A stretch of DNA of 64,000 nt from Sternotherus odoratus (taxonomy: Eukaryota; Chordata; Testudines; Kinosternidae). The stretch is taken from the NCBI GenBank assembly GCA_032164245.1, contig JAVMKO010000007.1, positions 2,666,001 to 2,730,000 of the forward strand, written 5' to 3'. Made by a program: the position numbers and the translations under genes. Shown in pieces: positions 10,801-23,501 of the stretch (position 1 is its first letter; every line of letters starts with the position of its first letter). The notes below the pieces were generated by a model. It did not search any database, was not told where the DNA came from, and saw nothing but the letters and a program-made list of their open reading frames with translations.

Positions 10801-13800
10801 CGTCGACTCTAAACGTATACACCCCCCCTGTACCCCCCTCACACCCCACTACAGCCTGCGCCCGAATACACCCCCCCTGTACCCCCCTCACACCCCACTA
10901 CAGCCTGCCCCGAATACACCCCCCCTGTACCCCCCTCACACCCCACTACAGCCTGCCCCGAATACACCCCCCCTGTACCCCCCTCACACCCCACTACAGC
11001 CTGCCCCGAATACACCCCCCCTGTACCCCCCTCACACCCCACTACAGCCTGCCCCGAATACACCCCCCCTGTACCCCCCTCACACCCCACTACAGCCTGC
11101 CCCGAATACACCCCCCCTGTACCCCCCTCACACCCCACTACAGCCTGCCCCGAATACACCCCCCCTGTACCCCCCTCACACCCCACTACAGCCTGCCCCG
11201 AATACACCCCCCCTGTACCCCCCTCACACCCCACTACAGCCTGCCCCGAATACACCCCCCCTGTACCCCCCTCACACCCCACTACAGCCTGCGCCCGAAT
11301 ACACCCCCCCTGTACCCCCCTCACACCCCACTACAGCCTGCGCCCGAATACACCCCCCCTGTACCCCCCTCACACCCCACTACAGCCTGCGCCCGAATAC
11401 ACCCCCCCTGTACCCCCCTCACACCCCACTACAGCCTGCGCCCGAATACACCCCCCCTGTACCCCCCTCACACCCCACTACAGCCTGCGCCCGAATACAC
11501 CCCCCTGTACCCCCCTCACACCCCACTACAGCCTGCGCCCGAATACACCCCCCCTGTACCCCCCTCACACCCCACTACAGCCTGCGCCCGAATACACCCC
11601 CCCTGTACCCCCCTCACACCCCACTACAGCCTGCGCCCGAATACACCCCCCCTGTACCCCCCTCACACCCCACTACAGCCTGCGCCCGAATACACCCCCC
11701 CTGTACCCCCCTCACACCCCACTACAGCCTGCGCCCGAATACACCCCCCCTGTAGCCCCCTCACACCCCACTACAGCCTGCGCCCGAATACACCCCCCCT
11801 GTACCCCCCTCACACCCCACTACAGCCTGCGCCCGAATACACCCCCCCTGTACCCCCCTCACACCCCACTACAGCCTGCCCCGAATACACCCCCCCTGTA
11901 CCCCCCTCACACCCCACTACAGCCTGCCCCGAATACACCCCCCCTGTACCCCCCTCACACCCCACTACAGCCTGCCCCGAATACACCCCCCCTGTACCCC
12001 CCTCACACCCCACTACAGCCTGCCCCGAATACACCCCCCCTGTACCCCCCTCACACCCCACTACAGCCTGCCCCGAATACACCCCCCCTGTACCCCCCTC
12101 ACACCCCACTACAGCCTGCCCCGAATACACCCCCCCTGTACCCCCCTCACACCCCACTACAGCCTGCCCCGAATACACCCCCCCTGTACCCCCCTCACAC
12201 CCCACTACAGCCTGCCCCGAATACACCCCCCCTGTACCCCCCTCACACCCCACTACAGCCTGCCCCGAATACACCCCCCCTGTACCCCCCTCACACCCCA
12301 CTACAGCCTGCCCCGAATACACCCCCCCTGTACCCCCCTCACACCCCACTACAGCCTGCCCCGAATACACCCCCCCTGTACCCCCCTCACACCCCACTAC
12401 AGCCTGCCCCGAATACACCCCCCCTGTACCCCCCTCACACCCCACTACAGCCTGCCCCGAATACACCCCCCTGTACCCCCCTCACACCCCACTACAGCCT
12501 GCCCCGAATACACCCCCCCTGTACCCCCCTCACACCCCACTACAGCCTGCCCCGAATACACCCCCCCTGTACCCCCCTCACACCCCACTACAGCCTGCCC
12601 CGAATACACCCCCCCTGTACCCCCCTCACACCCCACTACAGCCTGCCCCGAATACACCCCCCTGTACCCCCCTCACACCCCACTACAGCCTGCGCCCGAA
12701 TACACCCCCCCTGTACCCCCCTCACACCCCACTACAGCCTGCGCCCGAATACACCCCCCCTGTACCCCCCTCACACCCCACTACAGCCTGCGCCCGAATA
12801 CACCCCCCCTGTACCCCCCTCACACCCCACTACAGCCTGCGCCCGAATACACCCCCCCTGTACCCCCCTCACACCCCACTACAGCCTGCGCCCGAATACA
12901 CCCCCCTGTACCCCCCTCACACCCCACTACAGCCTGCGCCCGAATACACCCCCCCTGTACCCCCCTCACACCCCACTACAGCCTGCGCCCGAATACACCC
13001 CCCCTGTACCCCCCTCACACCCCACTACAGCCTGCGCCCGAATACACCCCCCCTGTACCCCCCTCACACCCCACTACAGCCTGCGCCCGAATACACCCCC
13101 CCTGTACCCCCCTCACACCCCACTACAGCCTGCGCCCGAATACACCCCCCCTGTACCCCCCTCACACCCCACTACAGCCTGCGCCCGAATACACCCCCCC
13201 TGTACCCCCCTCACACCCCACTACAGCCTGCGCCCGAATACACCCCCCCTGTACCCCCCTCACACCCCACTACAGCCTGCGCCCGAATACACCCCCCCTG
13301 TACCCCCCTCACACCCCACTACAGCCTGCGCCCGAATACACCCCCCCTGTACCCCCCTCACACCCCACTACAGCCTGCCCCGAATACACCCCCCCTGTAC
13401 CCCCCTCACACCCCACTACAGCCTGCCCCGAATACACCCCCCCTGTACCCCCCTCACACCCCACTACAGCCTGCCCCGAATACACCCCCCCTGTACCCCC
13501 CTCACACCCCACTACAGCCTGCCCCGAATACACCCCCCCTGTACCCCCTCACACCCCACTACAGCCTGCCCCGAATACACCCCCCCTGTACCCCCCTCAC
13601 ACCCCACTACAGCCTGCCCCGAATACACCCCCCCCTGTACCCCCCTCACACCCCACTACAGCCTGCCCCGAATACACCCCCCCTGTACCCCCTCACACCC
13701 CACTACAGCCTGCCCCGAATACACCCCCCCTGTACCCCCCTCACACCCCACTACAGCCTGCCCCGAATACACCCCCCCTGTACCCCCCTCACACCCCACT

Positions 13801-14570
13801 ACAGCCTGCCCCGAATACACCCCCCCTGTACCCCCCTCACACCCCACTACAGCCTGCCCCGAATACACCCCCCCTGTACCCCCCTCACACCCCACTACAG
13901 CCTGCCCCGAATACACCCCCCTGTATCCCCCTCACACCCCACTACAGCCTGCCCCGAATACACCCCCCCTGTACCCCCCTCACACCCCACTACAGCCTGC
14001 CCCGAATACACCCCCCTGTACCCCCCTCACACCCCACTACAGCCTGCCCCGAATACACCCCCCTGTACCCCCCTCACACCCCACTACAGCCTGCCCCGAA
14101 TACACCCCCCCTGTACCCCCCTCACACCCCACTACAGCCTGCCCCGAATACACCCCCCCTGTACCCCCCTCACACCCCACTACAGCCTGCCCCGAATACA
14201 CCCCCCCTGTACCCCCCTCACACCCCACTACAGCCTGCCCCGAATACACCCCCCCTGTACCCCCCTCACACCCCACTACAGCCTGCCCCGAATACACCCC
14301 CCCTGTACCCCCCTCACACCCCACTACAGCCTGCCCCGAATACACCCCCCTGTACCCCCCTCACACCCCACTACAGCCTGCCCCGAATACACCCCCCCTG
14401 TACCCCCCTCACACCCCACTACAGCCTGCCCCGAATACACCCCCCCTGTACCCCCCACACACCCCACTACAGCCTGCCCCGAATACACCCACCCTGTACC
14501 CCCCTCACACCCCACTACAGCCTGCCCCGAATACACCCCCCCTGTACCCCCCTCACACCCCACTACAGCC

Positions 14571-17400
14571 TGTGCCCGAATACACCCCCCCTGAACCCCC
14601 CTCACACCCCACTACAGCCTGCCCCGAATACACCACCCCTGTACCCCCCTCACACCCCACTACAGCCTGCCCCGAATACACCCCCCCTGTACCCCCCTCA
14701 CACCCCACTACAGCCTGCCCCGAATACACCCCCCTTTACCCCCCTCACACCCCACTACAGCCTGCCCCGAATACACCCCCCCTGTACCCCCCTCACACCC
14801 CACTACAGCCTGCCCCGAATACACCCACCCTGTACCCCCCTCACACCCCACTACAGCCTGCCCCGAATACACCCCCCCTGTACCCCCTCACACCCCACTA
14901 CAGCCTGCCCCGAATACACCCTCCCTGTACCCCCCTCACACCCCACTACAGCCTGCCCCGAATACACCCCCCCGTACCCCCTCACACCCCACTACAGCCT
15001 GCCCCGAATACACCCTCCCTGTACACCCCCTCACACCCCACTACAGCCTGCCCCGAATACACCCTCCCTGTACCCCCCCTCACACCCCACTACAGCCTGC
15101 CCCGAATACACCCCCCCTGTACCCCCTCACACCCCACTACAGCCTGCCCCGAATACACCCTCCCTGTACCCCACTCACACCCCACTACAGCCTGCCCCGA
15201 ATACACCCACCCTGTACCCCCCTCACACCCCACTACAGCCTGCCCCGAATACACCCCCCCTGTACCCCCTCACACCCCACTACAGCCTGCCCCGAATACA
15301 CCCCCCTTTAACCCCCCTCACACCCCACTACAGCCTGCCCCGAATACACCCTCCCTGTACCCCCCTCACACCCCACTACAGCCTGCCCCGAATACACCCA
15401 CCCTGTACCCCCTCACACCCCACTACAGCCTGCCCCGAATACACCCCCCCTGTACCCCCCTCACACCCCACTACAGCCTGCCCCGAATACACCCCCCTGT
15501 ACCCCCCTCACACCCCACTACAGCCTGCCCCGAATATACCCACCCTGTACCCCCTCACACCCCACTACAGCCTGCCCCGAATACACCCCCTCTGTACCCC
15601 CCTCATACCCCACTACAGCCTGCCCCGAATACACCCACCCTGTACCCCCCTCACACCCCACTACAGCCTGCCCCGAATACACCCACCCTGTACCCCCCTC
15701 ACACCCCACTACAGCCTGCCCCGAATACACCCACCCTGTACCCCCCTCACACCCCACTACAGCCTGCCCCGAATACACCCCCTCTGTACCCCCCTCACAC
15801 CCCACTACAGCCTGCCCCGAATACACCCCCACTGTACCCTCCTCACACCCCACTACAGCCTGCCCCGAATTCCCCCCCCCTGTACCCCCCTCACACCCCA
15901 CTACAGCCTGCCCCGAATACACCCCCCCTGTACCCCCCTCACACCCCACTACAGCCTGCCCCGAATACACCCACCCTGTACCCCCCTCACACCCCACTAC
16001 AGCCTGCCCCGAATACACCCACCCTGTACCCCCCTCACACCCCACTACAGCCTGCCCCGAATACACCCACCCTGTACCCCCCACACACCCCACTACAGCC
16101 TGCCCCGAATACACCCACCCTGTACCCCCCTCACACCCCACTACAGCCTGCCCCGAATACACCCACCCTGTACCCCCCTCACACCCCACTACAGCCTGTG
16201 CCCGAATACACCCCCCCTGAACCCCCCTCACACCCCACTACAGCCTGCCCCGAATACACCACCCCTGTACCCCCCTCACACCCCACTACAGCCTGCCCCG
16301 AATACACCCCCCCTGTACCCCCCTCACACCCCACTACAGCCTGCCCCGAATACACCCCCCTTTACCCCCCTCACACCCCACTACAGCCTGCCCCGAATAC
16401 ACCCCCCCTGTACCCCCCTCACACCCCACTACAGCCTGCCCCGAATACACCCACCCTGTACCCCCCTCACACCCCACTACAGCCTGCCCCGAATACACCC
16501 ACCCTGTACCCCCCTCACACCCCACTACAGCCTGCCCCGAATACACCCCCTCTGTACCCCCCTCACACCCCACTACAGCCTGCCCCGAATACACCCCCCC
16601 TGTACCCCCCTCACACCCCACTACAGCCTGCCCCGAATACACCCTCCCTGTACCCCCCCTCACACCCCACTACAGCCTGCCCGAATACACCCCCCTGTAC
16701 CCCCCTCACACCCCACTACAGCCTGCCCCGAATACACCCCCCCTGTACCCCCCTCACACCCCACTACAGCCTGCCCCGAATACACCCTCCCTGTACCCCC
16801 TCACACCCCACTACAGCCTGCCCCGAATACACCCACCCTGTACCCCCCTCACACCCCACTACAGCCTGCCCCGAATACACCCCCCCTGTACCCCCTCACA
16901 CCCCACTACAGCCTGCCCCGAATACACCCCCCTTTACCCCCCTCACACCCCACTACAGCCTGCCCGAATACACCCTCCCTGTACCCCCCTCACACCCCAC
17001 TACAGCCTGCCCCGAATACACCCACCTGTACCGCCTCACACCCCACTACAGCCTGCCCCGAATACACCCCCCCTGTACCCCCCTCACACCCCACTACAGC
17101 CTGCCCCGAATACACCCCCCTGTACCCCCCTCACACCCCACTACAGCCTGCCCCGAATACACCCACCCTGTACCCCCTCACACCCCACTACAGCCTGCCC
17201 CGAATACACCCCCTCTGTACCCCCCTCATACCCCACTACAGCCTGCCCCGAATACACCCACCCTGTACCCCCCTCACACCCCACTACAGCCTGCCCCGAA
17301 TACACCCCCTCTGTACCCCCCTCACACCCCACTACAGCCTGCCCCGAATACACCCCCACTGTACCCTCCTCACACCCCACTACAGCGTGCCCCGAATACA
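14571..17400. repeat. Higher-order repeat of about 1.63 kb within the array
   Basis: A rare unit series (TGTGCCCGAATAC, then CTGAACCCCCC, then CACCACCCCTG, then CCCTTTACC) occurs at 14571-14740 and again at 16197-16370, 1626 bp later. The CCCTTTA variant at 15307 recurs at 16933, also 1626 bp later. Further on the spacing of the CACTGTACCCTCC variant (15831, 17358) is 1527 bp, so the second copy has lost about two units. Confidence 0.85.
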
Positions 17401-20400
17401 CCCCCCCTGTACCCCCCTCACACCCCACTACAGCCTGCCCCGAATACACCCCCCCTGTACCCCCCTCACACCCCACTACAGCCTGCCCCGAATACACCCA
17501 CCCTGTACCCCCCTCACACCCCACTACAGCCTGCCCCGAATACACCCACCCTGTACCCCCCTCACACCCCACTACAGCCTGCCCCGAATACACCCACCCT
17601 GTACCCCCCTCACACCCCACTACAGCCTGCCCCGAATACACCCCCTCTGTACCCCCCTCACACCCCACTACAGCCTGCCCCGAATACACCCCCCCTGTAC
17701 CCCCCTCACACCCCACTACAGCCTGCCCCCGAATACACCCCCCCTGTACCCCCCTCACACCCCACTACAGCCTGCCCCGAATACACCCCCCCTGTACCCC
17801 CCTCACACCCCACTACAGCCTGCCCCGAATACACCCCCCTGTACCCCCCTCACACCCCACTACAGCCTGCCCCGAATACACCCCCCTGTACCCCCCTCAC
17901 ACCCCACTACAGCCTGCCCCGAATACACCCCCCCTGTACCCCCCTCACACCCCACTACAGCCTGCCCCGAATACACCCCCCTGTACCCCCCTCACACCCC
18001 ACTACAGCCTGCCCCGAATACACCCCCCTGTACCCCCCTCACACCCCACTACAGCCTGCCCCGAATACACCCCCCCTGTACCCCCCTCACACCCCACTAC
18101 AGCCTGCCCCGAATACACCCCCCCTGTACCCCCCTCACACCCCACTACAGCCTGCCCCGAATACACCCCCCCTGTACCCCCCTCACACCCCACTACAGCC
18201 TGCCCCGAATACACCCCCCCTGTACCCCCCTCACACCCCACTACAGCCTGCCCCGAATACACCCCCCCTTTACCCCCCTCACACCCCACTACAGCCTGCC
18301 CCGAATACACCCCCCCTGTACCCCCCTCACACCCCACTACAGCCTGCCCCGAATACCACCCCCCTCCCTGTACCCCCCTCACACCCCACTACAGCCTGCC
18401 CCGAATACACCCCCCCTGTACCCCCTCACACCCCACTACAGCCTGCCCCGAATACACCCCCCTGTACCCCCCTCACACCCCACTACAGCCTGCCCCGAAT
18501 ACACCCCCCCTGTACCCCCCTCACACCCCACTACAGCCTGCCCCGAATACACCCCCCCTGTACCCCCCTCACACCCCACTACAGCCTGCCCCGAATACAC
18601 CCCCCCTGTACCCCCTCACACCCCACTACAGCCTGCCCCGAATACACCCCCCCTGTACCCCCCTCACACCCCACTACAGCCTGCCCCGAATACACCCCCC
18701 CTGTACCCCCTCACACCCCACTACAGCCTGCCCCGAATACACCCCCCTGTACCCCCTCACACCCCACTACAGCCTGCCCCGAATACACCCACCCTGTACC
18801 CCCCTCACACCCCACTACAGCCTGCCCCGAATACACCCCCCCTGTACCCCCTCACACCCCACTACAGCCTGCCCCGAATACACCCACCCTGTACCCCCCT
18901 CACACCCCACTACAGCCTGCCCCGAATACACCCCCCTGTACCCCCCTCACACCCCACTACAGCCTGCCCCGAATACACCCACCCTGTACCCCCTCACACC
19001 CCACTACAGCCTGCCCCGAATACACCCACCCTGTACCCCCCTCACACCCCACTACAGCCTGCCCCGAATACACCCACCCTGTACCCCCCTCACACCCCAC
19101 TACAGCCTGCCCCGAATACACCCACCCTGTACCCCCCTCACACCCCACTACAGCCTGCCCCGAATACACCCCCCTGTACCCCCCTCACACCCCACTACAG
19201 CCTGCCCGAATACACCCACCCTGTACCCCCTCACACCCCACTACAGCCTGCCCCGAATACACCCACCCTGTACCCCCCTCACACCCCACTACAGCCTGCC
19301 CCGAATACACCCACCCTGTACCCCCCTCACACCCCACTACAGCCTGCCCCGAATACACCCCCTGTACCCCCCTCACACCCCACTACAGCCTGCCCCGAAT
19401 ACACCCCCCTGTACCCCCCTCACACCCCACTACAGCCTGCCCCGAATACACCCACCCTGTACCCCCTCACACCCCACTACAGCCTGCCCCGAATACACCC
19501 ACCCTGTACCCCCCTCACACCCCACTACAGCCTGCCCGAATACACCCACCCTGTACCCCCCTCACACCCCACTACAGCCTGCCCCGAATACACCCACCCT
19601 GTACCCCCCTCACACCCCACTACAGCCTGCCCCGAATACACCCCCTCTGTACCCCCCTCACACCCCACTACAGCCTGCCCCCGAATACACCCACCCTGTA
19701 CCCCCCTCACACCCCACTACAGCCTGCCCCCACCCTGTACCCCCTCACACCCCACTACAGCCTGCCCCGAATACACCCCCCCTGTACCCCCCCTCACACC
19801 CCACTACAGCCTGCCCCGAATACACCCCCTCTGTACCCCCTCACACCCCCACTACAGCCTGCCCCGAATACACCCCCCTGTACCCCCCTCACACCCCACT
19901 ACAGCCTGCCCCGAATACACCCACCCTGTACCCCCTCACACCCCACTACAACCTGCCCCCGAATACACCCACCCTGTACCCCCCTCACACCCCACTACAG
20001 CCTGCCCCGAATACACCCCCTCTGTACCCCCCTCACACCCCACTACAACCTGCCCCCGAATACACCCACCCTGTACCCCCTCACACCCCGCTACAGCCTG
20101 CCCCGAATACACCCACCCTGTACCCCCTCACACCTCACTACAGCCTGCCCCGAATACACCCCACCCTGTACCCCCTCACACCCCACTACAGCCTGCCCCG
20201 AATACACCCACCCTGTACCCCCTCACACCCCACTACAGCCTGCCCCGAATACACCCACCCTGTACCCCCTCACACCCCACTACAACCTGCCCCCGAATAC
20301 ACCCACCTGTACCCCCCTCACACCCCACTACAGCCTGCCCCGAATACACCCCTCTGTACCCCCCTCACACCCCACTACAACCTGCCCCCGAATACACCCA

Positions 20401-23301
20401 CCCTGTACCCCCTCACACCCCAGTACAGCCTGCCCCGAATACACCCACCCTGTACCCCCCTCACACCCCACTACAGCCTGCGCCCGAATACACCCCACCC
20501 TGTACCCCCCTCACACCCCACTACAGCCTGCGCCCGAATACACCCACCCTGTACCCCCCTCACACCCCACTACAGCCTGCCCCGAATACACCCCCTCTGT
20601 ACCCCCCTCACACCCCACTACAGCCTGCCCCGAATACACCCCCCTGTACCCCCCTCACACCCCACTACAACCTGCCCCGAATACACCCACCCTGTACCCC
20701 CCTCACACCCCACTACAGCCTGCCCCGAATACACCCCCCTCTGTACCCCCTCACACCCCACTACAACCTGCCCCGAATACACCCACCCTGTACCCCCCTC
20801 ACACCCCACTACAGCCTGCGCCCGAATACACCCCCCTGTACCCCCCTCACACCCCACTACAGCTGCGCCCGAATACACCCCCCTGTACCCCCCTCACACC
20901 CCACTACAGCCTGCCCCGAATACACCCACCCTGTACCCCCCTCACACCCCACTACAGCCTGCTCCCGAATACACCCCCCCTGCACCCCCTCACACCCCAC
21001 TACAGCCTGCCCCGAATACACCCACCCTGTACCCCCCTCACACCCCACTACAGCCTGCCCCGAATACACCCACCCTGTACCCCCTCACACCGAACTACAG
21101 CCTGCCCCCGAATACACACCCCCTGTACCCCCCTCACACCCCACTACAGCCTGCCCCGAATACACCCCCCCTGTACCCCCCTCACACCCCACTACAGCCT
21201 GCCCCGAATACACCCACCCTGTACCCCCGTCACACCCACTACAGCCTGCTCCCGAATACACCCCCCCTGTACCCCCTCACACCCCACTACAGCCTGCCCC
21301 GAATACACCCCCCTGTACCCCCCTCACACCCCACTACAGCCTGCGCCCGAATACACCCCCCTGTACCCCCTCACACCCCACTACAGCCTGCCCGAATACA
21401 CCCCCCTGTACCCCCCTCACACCCCACTACAGCCTGCCCGAATACACCCACCCTGTACCCCCCCTTACACCCCACTACAGCCTGCCCCCGAATACACCCA
21501 CCCTGTACCCCCCTCACACCCCACTACAGCCTGCCCCCGAATACACCCCCCCTGTACCCGCTCACACCCCACTACAGCCTGCCTGAATACACCCCCCCTG
21601 TACCCCCTCACACCCCACTACAGCCTGCCCCGAATACACCCACCCTGTACCCCCTCACACCCCACTACAGCCTGCCCCGAATACACCCCACCCTGTACCC
21701 CCTCACACCCCACTACAACCTGCCCCCGAATACACCCACCCTGTACCCCCTCACACCCCACTACAGCCTGCCCCGAATACACCCCTCTGTACCCCCCTCA
21801 CACCCCACTACAACCTGCCCCCGAATACACCCACCCTGTACCCCCCTCACACCCCACTACAGCCTGCGCCCGAATACACCCACCCTGTACCCCCCTCACA
21901 CCCCACTACAGCCTGCGCCGAATACACCCACCCTGTACCCCCCTCACACCCCACTACAGCCTGCCCCGAATACACCCCCTCTGTACCCCCCTCACACCCC
22001 ACTACAACCTGCCCCCGAATACACCCACCCTGTACCCCCCTCACACCCCACTACAGCCTGCCCCGAATACACCCCTCTGTACCCCCTCACACCCCACTAC
22101 AACCTGCCCCCGAATACACCCACCCTGTACCCCCCTCACACCCCACTACAGCCTGCGCCCGAATACACCCCCCTGTACCCCCCTCACACCCCACTACAGC
22201 CTGTGCCCGAATACACCCCCCTGTACCCCCCTCACACCCCACTACAGCCTGCCCCGAATACACCCCCCCTGTACCCCCCTCACAACCCCACTACAGCCTG
22301 CCCCGAATACACCCCCCCTGTACCCCCCTCACACCCCACTACAGCCTGCCCCGAATACACCCCCCCTGTACCCCCCTCACACCCCACTACAGCCTGCCCC
22401 GAATACACCCCCCCTGTACCCCCCTCACACCCCACTACAGCCTGCCCCGAATACACCCCTCTGTACCCCCCTCACACCCCACTACAGCCTGCCCCGAATA
22501 CACCCCCCCTGTACCCCCCTCACACCCCACTACAGCCTGCCCCGAATACACCCACCCTGTACCCCCTCACACCCCACTACAACCTGCCCCCGAATACACC
22601 CACCCTGTACCCCCCTCACACCCCACTACAGCCTGCCCCGAATACACCCCCTCTGTACCCCCCTCACACCCCACTACAACCTGCCCCGAATACACCCACC
22701 CTGTACCCCCTCACACCCCACTACAGCCTGCCCCGAATACACCCACCCTGTACCCCTCACACCTCACTACAGCCTGCCCCGAATACACCCACCCTGTACC
22801 CCCTCACACCCCACTACAGCCTGCCCGAATACACCCACCCTGTACCCCCTCACACCCCACTACAGCCTGCCCCGAATACACCCACCCCTGTACCCCCTCA
22901 CACCCCACTACAACCTGCCCCCGAATACAGCCACCCTGTACCCCCTCACACCCCACTACAGCCTGCCCCGAATACACCCCTCTGTACCCCCCTCACACCC
23001 CACTACAACCTGCCCCCGAATACACCCACCCTGTACCCCCCTCATACCCCACTACAGCCTGCCCCGAATACACCCACCCTGTACCCCCCTCACACCCCAC
23101 TACAAGCCTGCGCCCGAATACACCCACCCTGTACCCCCCTCACACCCCACTACAGCCTGCGCCCGAATACACCCACCCTGTACCCCCTCACACCCCTCCA
23201 CTACAGCCTGCCCCGAATACACCCCCTCTGTACCCCCCTCACACCCCACTACAGCCTGCCCCGAATACACCCCCCTGTACCCCCCCTCACACCCCACTAC
23301 A

Positions 23302-23501
23302 NNNNNNNNNNNNNNNNNNNNNNNNNNNNNNNNNNNNNNNNNNNNNNNNNNNNNNNNNNNNNNNNNNNNNNNNNNNNNNNNNNNNNNNNNNNNNNNNNNN
23401 NNNNNNNNNNNNNNNNNNNNNNNNNNNNNNNNNNNNNNNNNNNNNNNNNNNNNNNNNNNNNNNNNNNNNNNNNNNNNNNNNNNNNNNNNNNNNNNNNNNN
23501 N
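23302..23501. other. Assembly gap (200 N)
   Basis: A run of exactly 200 N within the array, a placeholder length, so the true array size is unknown. The units on either side repeat each other in order (see findings). Confidence 0.99.

Noticed and set aside
10839..14605. Minus-strand open frames of the GVYSGQAVVGCEGGT type
   Set aside because: One of the three minus frames of the unit lacks stops; these are shadows of the repeat.
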